From: Bacteroidota bacterium
GTDB taxonomy: Bacteria > Bacteroidota > Bacteroidia > UKL13-3
DNA length: 64,000 nucleotides
Direction: 5' to 3'
Assembly: GCA_013298895.1 (NCBI GenBank)
Contig: JAAFJM010000003.1
Coordinates: 124,001-188,000, forward strand
The notes beneath the pieces were generated by a model. It worked only from the letters and a program-made list of their open reading frames with translations. It was not told where the DNA came from and searched no databases. The translations under genes and the position numbers were made by a program. Position 1 is the first letter of the stretch, and every line of letters starts with the position of its first letter. Positions 35,900 to 44,250 of the stretch are shown one piece after another.

Positions 35900-36175
35900 A
35901 CTGCAAGTTTAGTAATTGATTTTTAAATATCTAAGTTGATTTTTGTTTGATTTGTGGAAAGGCTGCCGGCTTTTAGCTTCTGGCATCTAGCAATTCAACA
36001 ATCCAACAATTAAACAATTCAACAGTATAGCCATCCAACAATCTTTCAATTTAAAATAACAAGTATGAGAAATTTACAATCTTTAGCATTTGTTTTGTAA
36101 TTACATTTACTTGATAATAAAAGAGTTTTGTAGCAAATAATTTAACTAAAAATTATTCACTAAAAACTAAAAATT

Positions 36176-36609
36176 ATGAAATCAACTAAAATGATGTCGT
36201 AGCATTAATTATTGCTACCACAATGATAACCATTCTTCCATCGTGTAAAAAAGGAGATGATGATCCTATTGTTTCTTTACGAACTAGAAAAGACCGTTTT
36301 ACAAATACATGGACTTTGGTTAAATATGAAAAAAATGGAGTAATTCAGGATTTAAATGGGGCAACTTATATTTATAATGCTTTCAATGCAGGTACTTTAA
36401 CTCGAACCATTGAAGGAACCGTTTTTGGTTTTCCTGCTAGAGTAGTTTCCGATGGAACTTGGTCGTTTTTAAATGATGATGAAGATGTGAAAATAATCAT
36501 TACCAACGACACCGTTATTTATAATATTCAAAGACTTGCAAATAAAGAATTGTGGCTTAAAAGAGTAGATAATACGGATACTTATCTATATTATTTTGTT
36601 GGATTGTAA
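36176..36609 (+). pseudogene. small lipoprotein gene with frameshifted signal peptide
   Basis: The mature frame (36223-36609) codes for a 128-aa product beginning ITILPSCKKGDDD, whose hydrophobic part is too short to be a signal peptide. Just upstream, ATG at 36176 opens KSTKMMS and then meets TAG at 36200. Restoring one base near 36197-36199 joins it to the in-frame VALIIATT that leads to the lipobox Cys, producing a standard lipoprotein signal of about 23 residues. The mature domain (NTWTLVKYEKNG, DGTWSFLNDDEDVKI) resembles lipocalin-like Bacteroidota lipoproteins. So this is either a recently broken gene or a sequencing error. It ends at a terminator. Confidence 0.75.
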
Positions 36610-36638
36610 AAAGAAATTTTGTTAAATTAAACAAATAA

Positions 36639-36668
36639 AAAAGGCTGTCTAATTTCAGACAGCCTTTA
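36639..36668. terminator. bidirectional terminator
   Basis: A perfect 11-bp stem (36640-36650 with 36657-36667; AAAGGCTGTCT/AGACAGCCTTT) with a 6-nt loop. It lies between the frameshifted lipoprotein gene and accC. Confidence 0.85.
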
Positions 36669-36690
36669 AAATAATATCTATACCTTAATT

Positions 36691-38169
36691 TTACGCTTTT
36701 CTATTTTGTAGCCAATTGCTGCTTTTGCCTTCTACTGCTTGTTGTTTGGAGGCTGCATCGCTGGTAAAAAATAATTCGCCTGCTGCAAAAGCATAAGCTT
36801 CATCGTAATTATTAGGTTGTTTTAAATATTCAGGTTTAAAGTAATTTTCAATAAACTTGGTATCAAATTTACCTGTTTTAAAAGCTTCGTGTTGCATTAC
36901 AAATTTTCCAAAGGGCAAAGTAGTTTCAATACCTGTTAATTGATAATCGTCAATAGCACGAACCATGCGGTTCATGGCTTCTTCACGGTCTTTTCCAAAA
37001 GTAATCAACTTAGCAATCATTGGGTCGTATTGAATTGGAATTTCCATGCCAGCTTCAAAACTATCATCTACACGCACACCATAACCTTGTGGCGTTTTGT
37101 AAGTATTTAATTTCCCAATATCTGGTAAAAAATTATTAGCAGGATCTTCTGCACAAACACGTAATTCAATGGCATGTCCAGTTATTTTTAAATCATCTTG
37201 CGTATAACCTAAAGCCTCACCACGTGCAACTCTTATTTGTTCTTTTACTAAATCCAAATTCACAATTTGCTCAGTAACCGGATGTTCTACTTGCAAACGA
37301 GTATTCATTTCTAAGAAGTAAAAATTTAATTTATCGTCCACCAAAAACTCAACCGTACCAGCACCAACATAATTACAAGCTTTGGCTACATTAACAGCAG
37401 CCTCACCCATTTTTTGGCGCACTTCTTCAGTTAAACAGCTACTTGGTGCTTCTTCTACCAATTTTTGATGTCTGCGTTGAATACTGCATTCGCGTTCAAA
37501 TAAGTGAACTATATTTCCATGTGTATCGCCTAAAATTTGAAACTCAATATGGCTAGGAGAACCCACATATTTTTCTATAAAAACAGCATCATCGCCAAAA
37601 GCACTTTTAGCTTCTGATTGTGCTAATTTGATTTGCTCTTCAAATTGGCTTTCATCTTCAACCACACGCATACCTTTACCTCCACCACCTGCACTTGCTT
37701 TAATTAAAATTGGATAACCAATTTCGGCTGCAATTTTTTTAGCGGCTTCTACATCTGTTAAAGCATCTTTGGTTCCTGGAACCATTGGAACATTAAAAGC
37801 AGCTACAGCATTTTTAGCCGAAATTTTTCCACCCATAATTTCCATGCTTTCAGCACTTGGGCCAATAAAAGTAATTCCGGCTTCTTTAACTTTACGAGCA
37901 AAATGAGCATTTTCGCTCAAAAATCCATATCCAGGATGTATTCCATCCACACCTAATTGCAACGCAACTTCAATAATTTTATCACCTAATAAATAACTTT
38001 GATTACTTGGTGGCGGACCAATACAAACGGCTTCATCGGCATAACGTACATGCAATGCTTTTCTATCAGCTTCGCTAAATACAGCTACTGTTTTAATTCC
38101 CATTTCTTTAGCTGTGCGCATTACACGTAAAGCTATTTCACCTCTATTTGCTACAAGTATTTTTTTCAT
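36691..38169 (-). CDS. accC: acetyl-CoA carboxylase biotin carboxylase subunit
   Basis: Carboxylates biotin on the carrier protein with ATP and bicarbonate, the first half-reaction of malonyl-CoA synthesis. The 492-aa protein has the N-terminal KKILVANRGEIALRV, the ATP-grasp Gly-rich loop GGGGKGM (161-167) and the active-site segment FLEMNTRLQVEHPVTE (about 288-302). The C-terminus exceeds the ~450 aa of E. coli AccC by about 40 residues. No biotin carrier gene (accB) is adjacent. It could instead serve a propionyl- or methylcrotonyl-CoA carboxylase, which use near-identical subunits; sequence alone does not settle that. Confidence 0.9.
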   Translation of the reverse strand: MKKILVANRGEIALRVMRTAKEMGIKTVAVFSEADRKALHVRYADEAVCIGPPPSNQSYLLGDKIIEVALQLGVDGIHPGYGFLSENAHFARKVKEAGITFIGPSAESMEIMGGKISAKNAVAAFNVPMVPGTKDALTDVEAAKKIAAEIGYPILIKASAGGGGKGMRVVEDESQFEEQIKLAQSEAKSAFGDDAVFIEKYVGSPSHIEFQILGDTHGNIVHLFERECSIQRRHQKLVEEAPSSCLTEEVRQKMGEAAVNVAKACNYVGAGTVEFLVDDKLNFYFLEMNTRLQVEHPVTEQIVNLDLVKEQIRVARGEALGYTQDDLKITGHAIELRVCAEDPANNFLPDIGKLNTYKTPQGYGVRVDDSFEAGMEIPIQYDPMIAKLITFGKDREEAMNRMVRAIDDYQLTGIETTLPFGKFVMQHEAFKTGKFDTKFIENYFKPEYLKQPNNYDEAYAFAAGELFFTSDAASKQQAVEGKSSNWLQNRKA

Positions 38170-38376
38170 ACAATTATTTGGGCGAATATAAAATGTTTTT
38201 AAACTAAATTCTTACATAACTTTTATTGGAAAAATAACAATCTTTTATTGAAGATGGCAGTAAAAAATAAATAATCTTGGGTTTTAAACTGATTTATTTA
38301 CGTACTAATTTGTATTAATAATACTATTTTTGTATGGTTTTAAAACAATTTATTGATCAATTAATTTATATAATTA

Positions 38377-39252
38377 ATGATAAAAACAGTTAGAGTTGGC
38401 GGTGTACCTGAACATTTTAATTTAGCTTGGCATCTAGCCATTGAAAATGGAAAATTTGCTGAAAAAGGTATTGAAATTGAATGGATTGATGTTCCTGGTG
38501 GTACTGGGGCAATGTGTAAAATGTTGCGCGATGGTGAAATAGATATTGCTATAGCTTTAACCGAAGGTGTAATAGCCGATATTACTCATGGAAACCCTAG
38601 TAAAATTGTACAGTTTTATGTCAACTCTCCTTTGCGTTGGGGTATTTTTGTAAATGCTAAATCGCCTATAAACACCATTGCAGAAATGCAAGGTCACAAA
38701 TATGCCATTAGTCGTTATAAATCAGGTTCGCATTTAATGGCTTACGTAAATGCTGCTAACAATGGTTTAACCATTAACGATGAAACAGATTTTGAAATTA
38801 TAGGTAACCTAACAGGTGCGCGAAAAGCTTTGGCTGAAGATACTGCGCAATTGTTTATGTGGGAAAAATTTACTACTAAACCTTTTGTTGACAATGGCGA
38901 GTTTAAAATGATTGGCGAATGTAAAACGCCTTGGCCATGTTTTGCAGTAGTTGCCACCAACTATTTTATAGAAAATCAACCGCAAACTTTAGATGAGGTA
39001 TTGGAAATAGTGAACCAAAGTTGCAATGAATTAAAATACAACGATGAAGCAGTTGATTTAATAGCTTGGCGTTATCAAATTAAATTAGCCGATGCTATGA
39101 AATGGTTCAGCGAGCTTGAATATGCAGCCAAAGCAGAGATAAACGAAGAAGAAATGAATGTAATTTTTGGTAAATTGGTTCAGTTTAAAATTATTGATGC
39201 CATTCCAAACATTTTTGATATTTGCTATAATAAAACAGTAGAATTAGCTTAA
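38377..39252 (+). CDS. periplasmic-binding-protein-like protein without signal peptide
   Basis: A 291-aa protein of the NMT1/THI5 and nitrate/sulfonate binding-protein fold. Typical features are VRVGGVPEHFNLAWHLAIENGKFAEKG at the start (helix facing the ligand), PGGTGAMCKMLRDGEIDIAIALTEGVI and AQLFMWEKFTTKPF. It lacks a signal peptide or lipobox and no ABC permease or ATPase gene is near, so it is probably cytosolic, either a ligand-binding enzyme-like protein or a sensor. A 19-codon reading frame (38334-38393) overlaps its start. The fold call is good, the ligand unknown. Confidence 0.82.
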   Translation: MIKTVRVGGVPEHFNLAWHLAIENGKFAEKGIEIEWIDVPGGTGAMCKMLRDGEIDIAIALTEGVIADITHGNPSKIVQFYVNSPLRWGIFVNAKSPINTIAEMQGHKYAISRYKSGSHLMAYVNAANNGLTINDETDFEIIGNLTGARKALAEDTAQLFMWEKFTTKPFVDNGEFKMIGECKTPWPCFAVVATNYFIENQPQTLDEVLEIVNQSCNELKYNDEAVDLIAWRYQIKLADAMKWFSELEYAAKAEINEEEMNVIFGKLVQFKIIDAIPNIFDICYNKTVELA

Positions 39253-39704
39253 TAGTTTAGATATTAAGCTCAATATCTATCACTATAATACTTTATATAT
39301 TTTTCGCAATGAAACTATAACTATTTCTGAAGTTTTTAATTGCAGTAATGAATCAGTTTGGAAAAGAAGTTCAAACTTTTGTGAATTAAAAAAATGGTAT
39401 TTTCCAATTCGAAATTATAAAATAGAAGTTCGATGAGTAATTAAATGGATTGTTTAAACTAATGCTTTCAAGTGGCTTGAAAAAATTAAACAAATAAAAA
39501 AGGTCTAATATTAAAATATTATTTAATTATGGCAACAGTAAACTTTTATTTTTATAATATTGATTATGTGTAAGAGATTAAAATAAATACAATTTTATTT
39601 AAAAAAGGATTTCCTACCTTGAACGATTTAATGAAAGGAACACTTATTAGGCCGCTCTTTAATGATAATTTATATTTTGACGTCTACATTTAATACAATA
39701 AAGA
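39253..39704. other. 452-bp spacer with possible decayed coding remnants
   Basis: No intact gene. An open frame on + runs from 39248 to a TGA at 39434-39436 without any ATG; it encodes ISEVFNCSNESVWKRSS, which has protein-like composition. A second frame starts at ATG 39529 with MATVNFYF, resembling the start of Bacteroidota tyrosine recombinases, but stops after 14 codons; the same frame then stays open to 39693. Both may be remnants of lost genes or chance. Confidence 0.4.
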
Positions 39705-40664
39705 TTATCTCAATCTGATTTTTCTACCACGTTTAATTTTAGACTTTTTAGACAATTTATTTAACCTAGCCAAACGCTTAACAGATATGCCATATTCTCT
39801 GGCTATTTTATACAATGTATCGCCTTTACGTGCCTTAATATATTTCGGTGTCTTAAGTTTTAATTTAGCTGCTTTAACCTCGTAAAGATGCTTGAAACAA
39901 CTTTTATCAATTTGTAATGAATCCGACAATAGTGATCCAGTAGGAAAATGCACCAGTTTATTCGGGTTTATTTTTTCGCCCTTGAACCTTACCTCAAAAT
40001 GCAAATGAGGCCCTGTAGACCTTCCAGTACTGCCTGCTAAACCAATTATATCACCTGCATTAACATATTGACCCGGAAAAGATAAGAGTTGAGAAAAATG
40101 AGCGTAAAGGGTTTCTAAGCCATTATCATGCCTAATCAAAACCATATAACCATAATCAGCACTTCGTTTTGCAATTCTAACAACCCCAGCAAACGCAGCA
40201 TAAACAGGATCTCCAACATCCATCCTTACATCTACTCCAAAATGAAACTTAGCTCTCCTACCCCAACGCCTAAAACCAAAAGTTGAACTTAAATCTCCAA
40301 TTGCAGGAGGATGGAACCCACAACCATCAGTTATTAATGGAAGAATTATGGTATCATCCATTAATTTTAAATCCCGTTTATATGGATTGATAACAACAGT
40401 ATCCCAAAAATTATAATACTGATTTGCGGGTGCTTGACTTGTATCAAAACTAAAATTACGGGGCCTTAAAAAATCCCAATAAGGACCGTTATTATCAACT
40501 ATTACACTATCAAATTCAACAGCTTCTTCATCTTCCTCATCCTCTTCTTCAGTATCAACCAATTCTGTACTGTCTGGCTGTGGTGACTCAATTTGCGCAT
40601 AAACATTTTGAGAAATTAAAAGACCAAAACAAAATACAAAAACCAAACAAATTCTTTTTATCAT
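39705..40664 (-). CDS. M23 endopeptidase with C-terminal LysM
   Basis: A 319-aa secreted cell-wall hydrolase. It has a signal peptide (1-24, ending VYAQ), an acidic run (about 39-48), and an M23/LytM domain at about 125-235. The zinc ligands are present: His141 and Asp145 (HFGVD) and His222 in HLHFEV, with His189 and His220 as further catalytic His, so it should be active rather than an EnvC-like activator. The C-terminal LysM (277-319, KARKGDTLYKIAREYGI) binds peptidoglycan. It cleaves cross-links in the sacculus, in growth or division. Confidence 0.94.
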   Translation of the reverse strand: MIKRICLVFVFCFGLLISQNVYAQIESPQPDSTELVDTEEEDEEDEEAVEFDSVIVDNNGPYWDFLRPRNFSFDTSQAPANQYYNFWDTVVINPYKRDLKLMDDTIILPLITDGCGFHPPAIGDLSSTFGFRRWGRRAKFHFGVDVRMDVGDPVYAAFAGVVRIAKRSADYGYMVLIRHDNGLETLYAHFSQLLSFPGQYVNAGDIIGLAGSTGRSTGPHLHFEVRFKGEKINPNKLVHFPTGSLLSDSLQIDKSCFKHLYEVKAAKLKLKTPKYIKARKGDTLYKIAREYGISVKRLARLNKLSKKSKIKRGRKIRLR

Positions 40665-40815
40665 TAATATATAGTAAACACTGAATAATTATAATTAATA
40701 AGTGTAGGTAAAACAATTTAATAAGTTTATTAATTTCAAAAAAATTAATAGGCTCCAAAAATAAACTATTTCAAGTAAGAATTGATACTATGGTATAATT
40801 TGTGAGTATAAATTT

Positions 40816-41430
40816 CTATTCATTTATTATACCCTTACCTTCTCTTATCAATACAATTTCATCATTGGTACAATCAATAATTGTAGATGGAATGTTTCCG
40901 CCATTTCCCCCATCAACTACTACATCCACTAAATTTCCAAACTTATCGTTAATTTCTTCGGGATCAGTCATGTATTCAATAATCTCATCATCATGATGAA
41001 TAGATGTAACCACAAGTGGTGTTCCTATTTCCTCCACCAAAGTTTGAGCAATAATATTGTTGGGAACACGAATACCAATTGTTTTTTTATTGCCTTCAAA
41101 ATATTTAGTAACATTACCTGTTGCTTTCAAAATAAATGTAAATGCACCTGGCAAATTATTTTTCATTAACCTAAATACTGATTTATCTAAAGCAGTAGTA
41201 TAATCGCTAAGATGACTAAGGCTTGAACATAATAAAGAAAAATTTACTTTATCTGGTTTTTTACCTACTATTTTGCACATACGTTCAATAGCTTTTTTAC
41301 TATCAAGTTTACAAGCAATGGCATAAATTGTATCAGTTGGAATTATTATTACACCGTGATTATTTAGTATATCTACTACTTTTTTATAATCGCGTGGATT
41401 AGGATTTTTTGAATGTAAAACTATAATCAT
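40816..41430 (-). CDS. YciO/Sua5-type threonylcarbamoyl-AMP synthase-like protein
   Basis: A 204-aa protein of the YrdC/Sua5 fold. It aligns through its length with E. coli YciO: VIIIPTDTIYAIACKL, FSLLCSSLSHLSDY, RLMKNNLPGAFTFILKAT, KTIGIRVPNN and the end IPSTIIDCTNDEIVLIREG. YrdC and Sua5 make threonylcarbamoyl-AMP for the t6A37 modification of ANN-reading tRNAs; YciO is a paralog whose role is less clear. The KxR-type basic motif reads GKKPDKVNFSLL here, as in YciO. If no TsaC gene exists elsewhere in the genome, this one would have to supply t6A. It follows the histone-like gene, with a terminator between. Confidence 0.9.
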   Translation of the reverse strand: MIIVLHSKNPNPRDYKKVVDILNNHGVIIIPTDTIYAIACKLDSKKAIERMCKIVGKKPDKVNFSLLCSSLSHLSDYTTALDKSVFRLMKNNLPGAFTFILKATGNVTKYFEGNKKTIGIRVPNNIIAQTLVEEIGTPLVVTSIHHDDEIIEYMTDPEEINDKFGNLVDVVVDGGNGGNIPSTIIDCTNDEIVLIREGKGIINE

Positions 41431-41470
41431 AATTATAAATTTTTAACAAAAGTAGTCATTTATAAAATAA

Positions 41471-41503
41471 AAAAGCCTTATCAAAAAATTTGATAAGGCT
41501 TTT
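41471..41503 (-). terminator. terminator downstream of the histone-like gene
   Basis: A perfect 15-bp stem (41471-41485 with 41489-41503; core GCCTTATCAAA) with a 3-nt loop and A/T tracts, 19 nt after the histone-like stop. Confidence 0.88.
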
Positions 41504-41522
41504 CAGTAAAAAGTAAAAATTA

Positions 41523-41822
41523 CTATTTCTTTTTTGCTGCTGCTTTTTTAGGAGCTGCTTTTTTTACCGCTGCTTTCTTTGGAGCTGCTGCTTTTTTAGG
41601 AGCTACTTTTTTTGCTGCTGCCTTTTTAGGAGCCGCCTTTTTTGCTGCTGCTTTTTTAGGAGCTGCTACCTTTTTTGGAGCTGCTTTTTTAGGAGCTGCT
41701 GCTTTCTTTGGAGCTGCTTTTTTTGCTGCTACTTTTTTAGGAGCTGCTGCCTTCTTAGGAGCTGCTTTTTTTGCTGCTGCCTTTTTAGGAGCCGCCTTAG
41801 TTGTTTTTTTAGCTGTTGCCAT
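41523..41822 (-). CDS. histone H1-like Ala/Lys/Pro repeat protein
   Basis: A 99-aa, extremely basic protein made almost only of Ala, Lys and Pro (plus three Thr, four Val and the first Met), in a repeating AAPKKA/AAKKA pattern. This is the composition of the C-terminal tail of histone H1 and of bacterial Hc1/Hc2-like nucleoid proteins, so it should bind DNA or RNA by charge and act on nucleoid compaction. It has no globular domain. The DNA consists of near-identical 12-18 bp units and is prone to slippage, so length may vary between strains. A full promoter lies 34 nt upstream and a strong terminator follows, suggesting a highly expressed single gene. Confidence 0.88.
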   Translation of the reverse strand: MATAKKTTKAAPKKAAAKKAAPKKAAAPKKVAAKKAAPKKAAAPKKAAPKKVAAPKKAAAKKAAPKKAAAKKVAPKKAAAPKKAAVKKAAPKKAAAKKK

Positions 41823-42354
41823 AATTTGGTTAATTATTTAATTTGATTACGAAAACAAAGTTATGATGTATGATATAAAAGTCAAGTGTTTACATATTCA
41901 TTTGAAAAATAAATATACTTTATATAAAATATTTACTGTTAACAAAATATACATAATGACTGAAGAAGCCTTTATTTATTGGCATTATGAACAATCATTT
42001 TGTTATAAAACTATGTTATTAACTCGTAAAAAATTTATAAACTTATTATAAACAAAAAGTTATGTGACATGATGAGTAAGCATAAAATTTTTAACAAATA
42101 ATAAAACACAAACTTTGTAAGCGCCTTATTTTACTATACTCTAAACGATTTATATAAAACAGATTTATAGTTATTCATGATGATAAAACCTTTTACTTAA
42201 ACTTTTGATGTTTAAAAATTAACATAAATATTAGCATAAAATAGTAGTATAAATTGTACATAAATATTAATCAAGTAGCAAATATTTTTTTAAATTTATA
42301 GAATCATTATAAAAAAATATTTAGTAATGTTGTTGAGAATAAAATAAAATAAAT
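41823..42354. other. 532-bp very AT-rich spacer
   Basis: Contains the promoter of the histone-like gene at its left end. The rest is extremely AT-rich; a 62-codon frame at 41863-42051 is unlike known proteins, overlaps the promoter and lacks a good start context. I see no DnaA-box cluster, tRNA or hairpin. It may hold cinA regulation. Confidence 0.5.
41856..41885 (-). promoter_or_regulatory. promoter of the histone-like gene (TTG-N19-TAACTTTG)
   Basis: On the minus strand a TTG (41883-41885) and TAACTTTG (41856-41863) are spaced by 19 nt, the same spacing as at clpP and the desaturase. It lies 33 nt before the start codon. Confidence 0.75.
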
Positions 42355-43587
42355 ATGAAGGCAGAAATTATAACGATTGGTGATGAATTATTAATAGGTC
42401 AAGTAATAGATACAAATAGTGCATGGATTGGCCAACACTTGAATTCATTAGGTATTAGCCTATATCAACGTACTGCATGTGGTGATAACAAAGAACAAAT
42501 ATTAGCATGCTTAAATGATGCTTCACTTCGCAGTGATATAATAATTTTAACAGGTGGTTTAGGTCCTACCAAAGATGATATTACAAAGAAAACTTTATGT
42601 GATTATTTTAATACATCATTAGTTACAGATGAGAAAGTACTTGAATGGGTTACACGAATTTTTAGACAAAGAAAAATGCCTATGTTGGATATTAATTTAC
42701 AACAAGCACAAGTACCCTCAAATTGCAAAACATTATGGAATAGAAGTGGAACCGCACCAGGCATGTGGTTTGAAATCAATGATAAAATTTTTATATCTTT
42801 ACCAGGTGTACCATTTGAAATGAAAGTTATTTTTGAAGAAGAAGTAACCCCCTTATTAAAACAAAAATTTGAACTACCATTTATATACCATAGAACATTA
42901 CAAACTTGTTCAATTGGTGAAAGTTTTTTAGCAGAAAAAATTAAGGATATTGAGAACGAATTACCAAGCCATATAAAATTAGCATACTTGCCATCAGTTG
43001 GTGCTGTAAGACTTAGACTAAGTGCCTATGGTAATAACGAAGAAAATTTAATTAATGAAGTTAATGTAATTTGTAATAAAATGTATGAGCATATTGGTGA
43101 ATATATTTTTGGTGAAAACAATGATTCGTTAAGTGAAGTAGTTGGAAATTTATTAAAGCAAAAAAACAAAACATTAGCTACTGCTGAAAGTTGTACAGGA
43201 GGTTTTATTGCCCATCAAATAACTTCTATACCTGGTAGCTCTAAATATTTTATTGGAAGTATAATTAGCTATGATAATAAAATAAAACAACAAGAGCTAA
43301 ATGTAACCAATGACACTTTATTAAATAATGGTGCAGTTAGTGAAGAGTGTGTCAAACAAATGTCAACTGCAATTCTAAATAAATTTAGTGTTGATTATGC
43401 AATTGCCACAAGCGGAATTGCAGGGCCTGATGGAGGCACAGATGAAAAACCTGTTGGTACTGTATGGATTGCAATTGCAAGTAAACATGAAGTAATAACA
43501 AAAAAATTTAATATGGGTGATAACCGTGAAAGAACTATTTTAAGGACTAGTTTGATGGCGTTGGACATGTTAAGAAAGATGTTATAG
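42355..43587 (+). CDS. cinA: CinA-like protein (NMN amidohydrolase/ADP-ribose pyrophosphatase)
   Basis: A 410-aa two-domain CinA. The N-terminal MoeA/MogA-like domain (AEIITIGDELLIGQVIDTNS, LTGGLGPTKDDIT) corresponds to the COG1058 ADP-ribose pyrophosphatase. The C-terminal domain (about 255-410: ATAESCTGGFIAHQIT, ATSGIAGPDGGT, PVGTVWIA) is the nicotinamide-mononucleotide deamidase PncC, which recycles NMN into NAD. Full length and both motifs are intact. It is preceded by a long AT-rich spacer and stands alone. Confidence 0.95.
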   Translation: MKAEIITIGDELLIGQVIDTNSAWIGQHLNSLGISLYQRTACGDNKEQILACLNDASLRSDIIILTGGLGPTKDDITKKTLCDYFNTSLVTDEKVLEWVTRIFRQRKMPMLDINLQQAQVPSNCKTLWNRSGTAPGMWFEINDKIFISLPGVPFEMKVIFEEEVTPLLKQKFELPFIYHRTLQTCSIGESFLAEKIKDIENELPSHIKLAYLPSVGAVRLRLSAYGNNEENLINEVNVICNKMYEHIGEYIFGENNDSLSEVVGNLLKQKNKTLATAESCTGGFIAHQITSIPGSSKYFIGSIISYDNKIKQQELNVTNDTLLNNGAVSEECVKQMSTAILNKFSVDYAIATSGIAGPDGGTDEKPVGTVWIAIASKHEVITKKFNMGDNRERTILRTSLMALDMLRKML

Positions 43588-43650
43588 TTGTAGTTATTTA
43601 TAGTAACATTTTTATTTCTATAATTGTTAAAAGGTGACTTGCAGTTAAAA

Positions 43651-44172
43651 TCAATTATTGGAAAATGGTTTCAATAATTCAAATCTATTTTTTATACAAT
43701 TTAACTTTTCGGAAAAATCTTTACCATTCCAGTTTATTTGCATCAAATTTGTTTGTTCTTGTGTTAAGTCGCAAAGTAAAGTGTTGCTTATTGTCAATGA
43801 TTTTATTTTTGAACTATTCATTGGAGCTTCAACATATATCCAAGTAACATCACCATCTAATTCAAAGCCAACAAATTTCAGTGGTATTTTTTTGTTTTGA
43901 AGTGAAATAGATAAATGTTCATTTACATAATTAAAAATTGCATCATTTGTGGTTTTACTCTCTAAAGATCTACTTAAATCAAATTTTACTTTCGTTTTTA
44001 AATAAAGTATTTCCTCTAAATCCTCGGTAAAAAGTTTACAACTAATTGCTGCATTTTTATTGCCATTATTAACTTTTATTGCTGTCAAGCTAAAGTAAAA
44101 TTTATGCATTGGGGCAAAAGAGCAAATCAATATAACTACTAATAAAACTAAACTTTTATACTTTTTCATCAA
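43651..44172 (-). CDS. DUF6702-like periplasmic protein
   Basis: A 173-aa exported protein: signal peptide (about 1-22) followed by HKFYFSLTAIKVNNGNKN. I recognise the opening HKFYxSxT and the beta-rich remainder as the Bacteroidota DUF6702 family (from memory). The mature protein is probably periplasmic. It is divergent from the HupE/UreJ-like gene 78 nt away. In other Bacteroidota the two families tend to be neighbours, which would suggest a joint role in metal handling; that is inference. No catalytic motif is visible. Confidence 0.72.
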   Translation of the reverse strand: MMKKYKSLVLLVVILICSFAPMHKFYFSLTAIKVNNGNKNAAISCKLFTEDLEEILYLKTKVKFDLSRSLESKTTNDAIFNYVNEHLSISLQNKKIPLKFVGFELDGDVTWIYVEAPMNSSKIKSLTISNTLLCDLTQEQTNLMQINWNGKDFSEKLNCIKNRFELLKPFSNN

Positions 44173-44250
44173 ACAAAACTTTACTTACTTTTATTTTTAA
44201 TCATTGCTATTTAATTAATTACTTTTAGAATTGCAAAAACTAAAAACAAA

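Noticed and set aside
41523-41822. Repeat array as a CRISPR or minisatellite
   Set aside because: The 12-18 bp units encode an in-frame Ala/Lys/Pro protein with its own promoter and terminator; there are no spacers.
41863-42051. 62-codon frame in the AT-rich spacer before cinA
   Set aside because: It overlaps the promoter of the histone-like gene, has no homolog I recognise and no coding-like composition.
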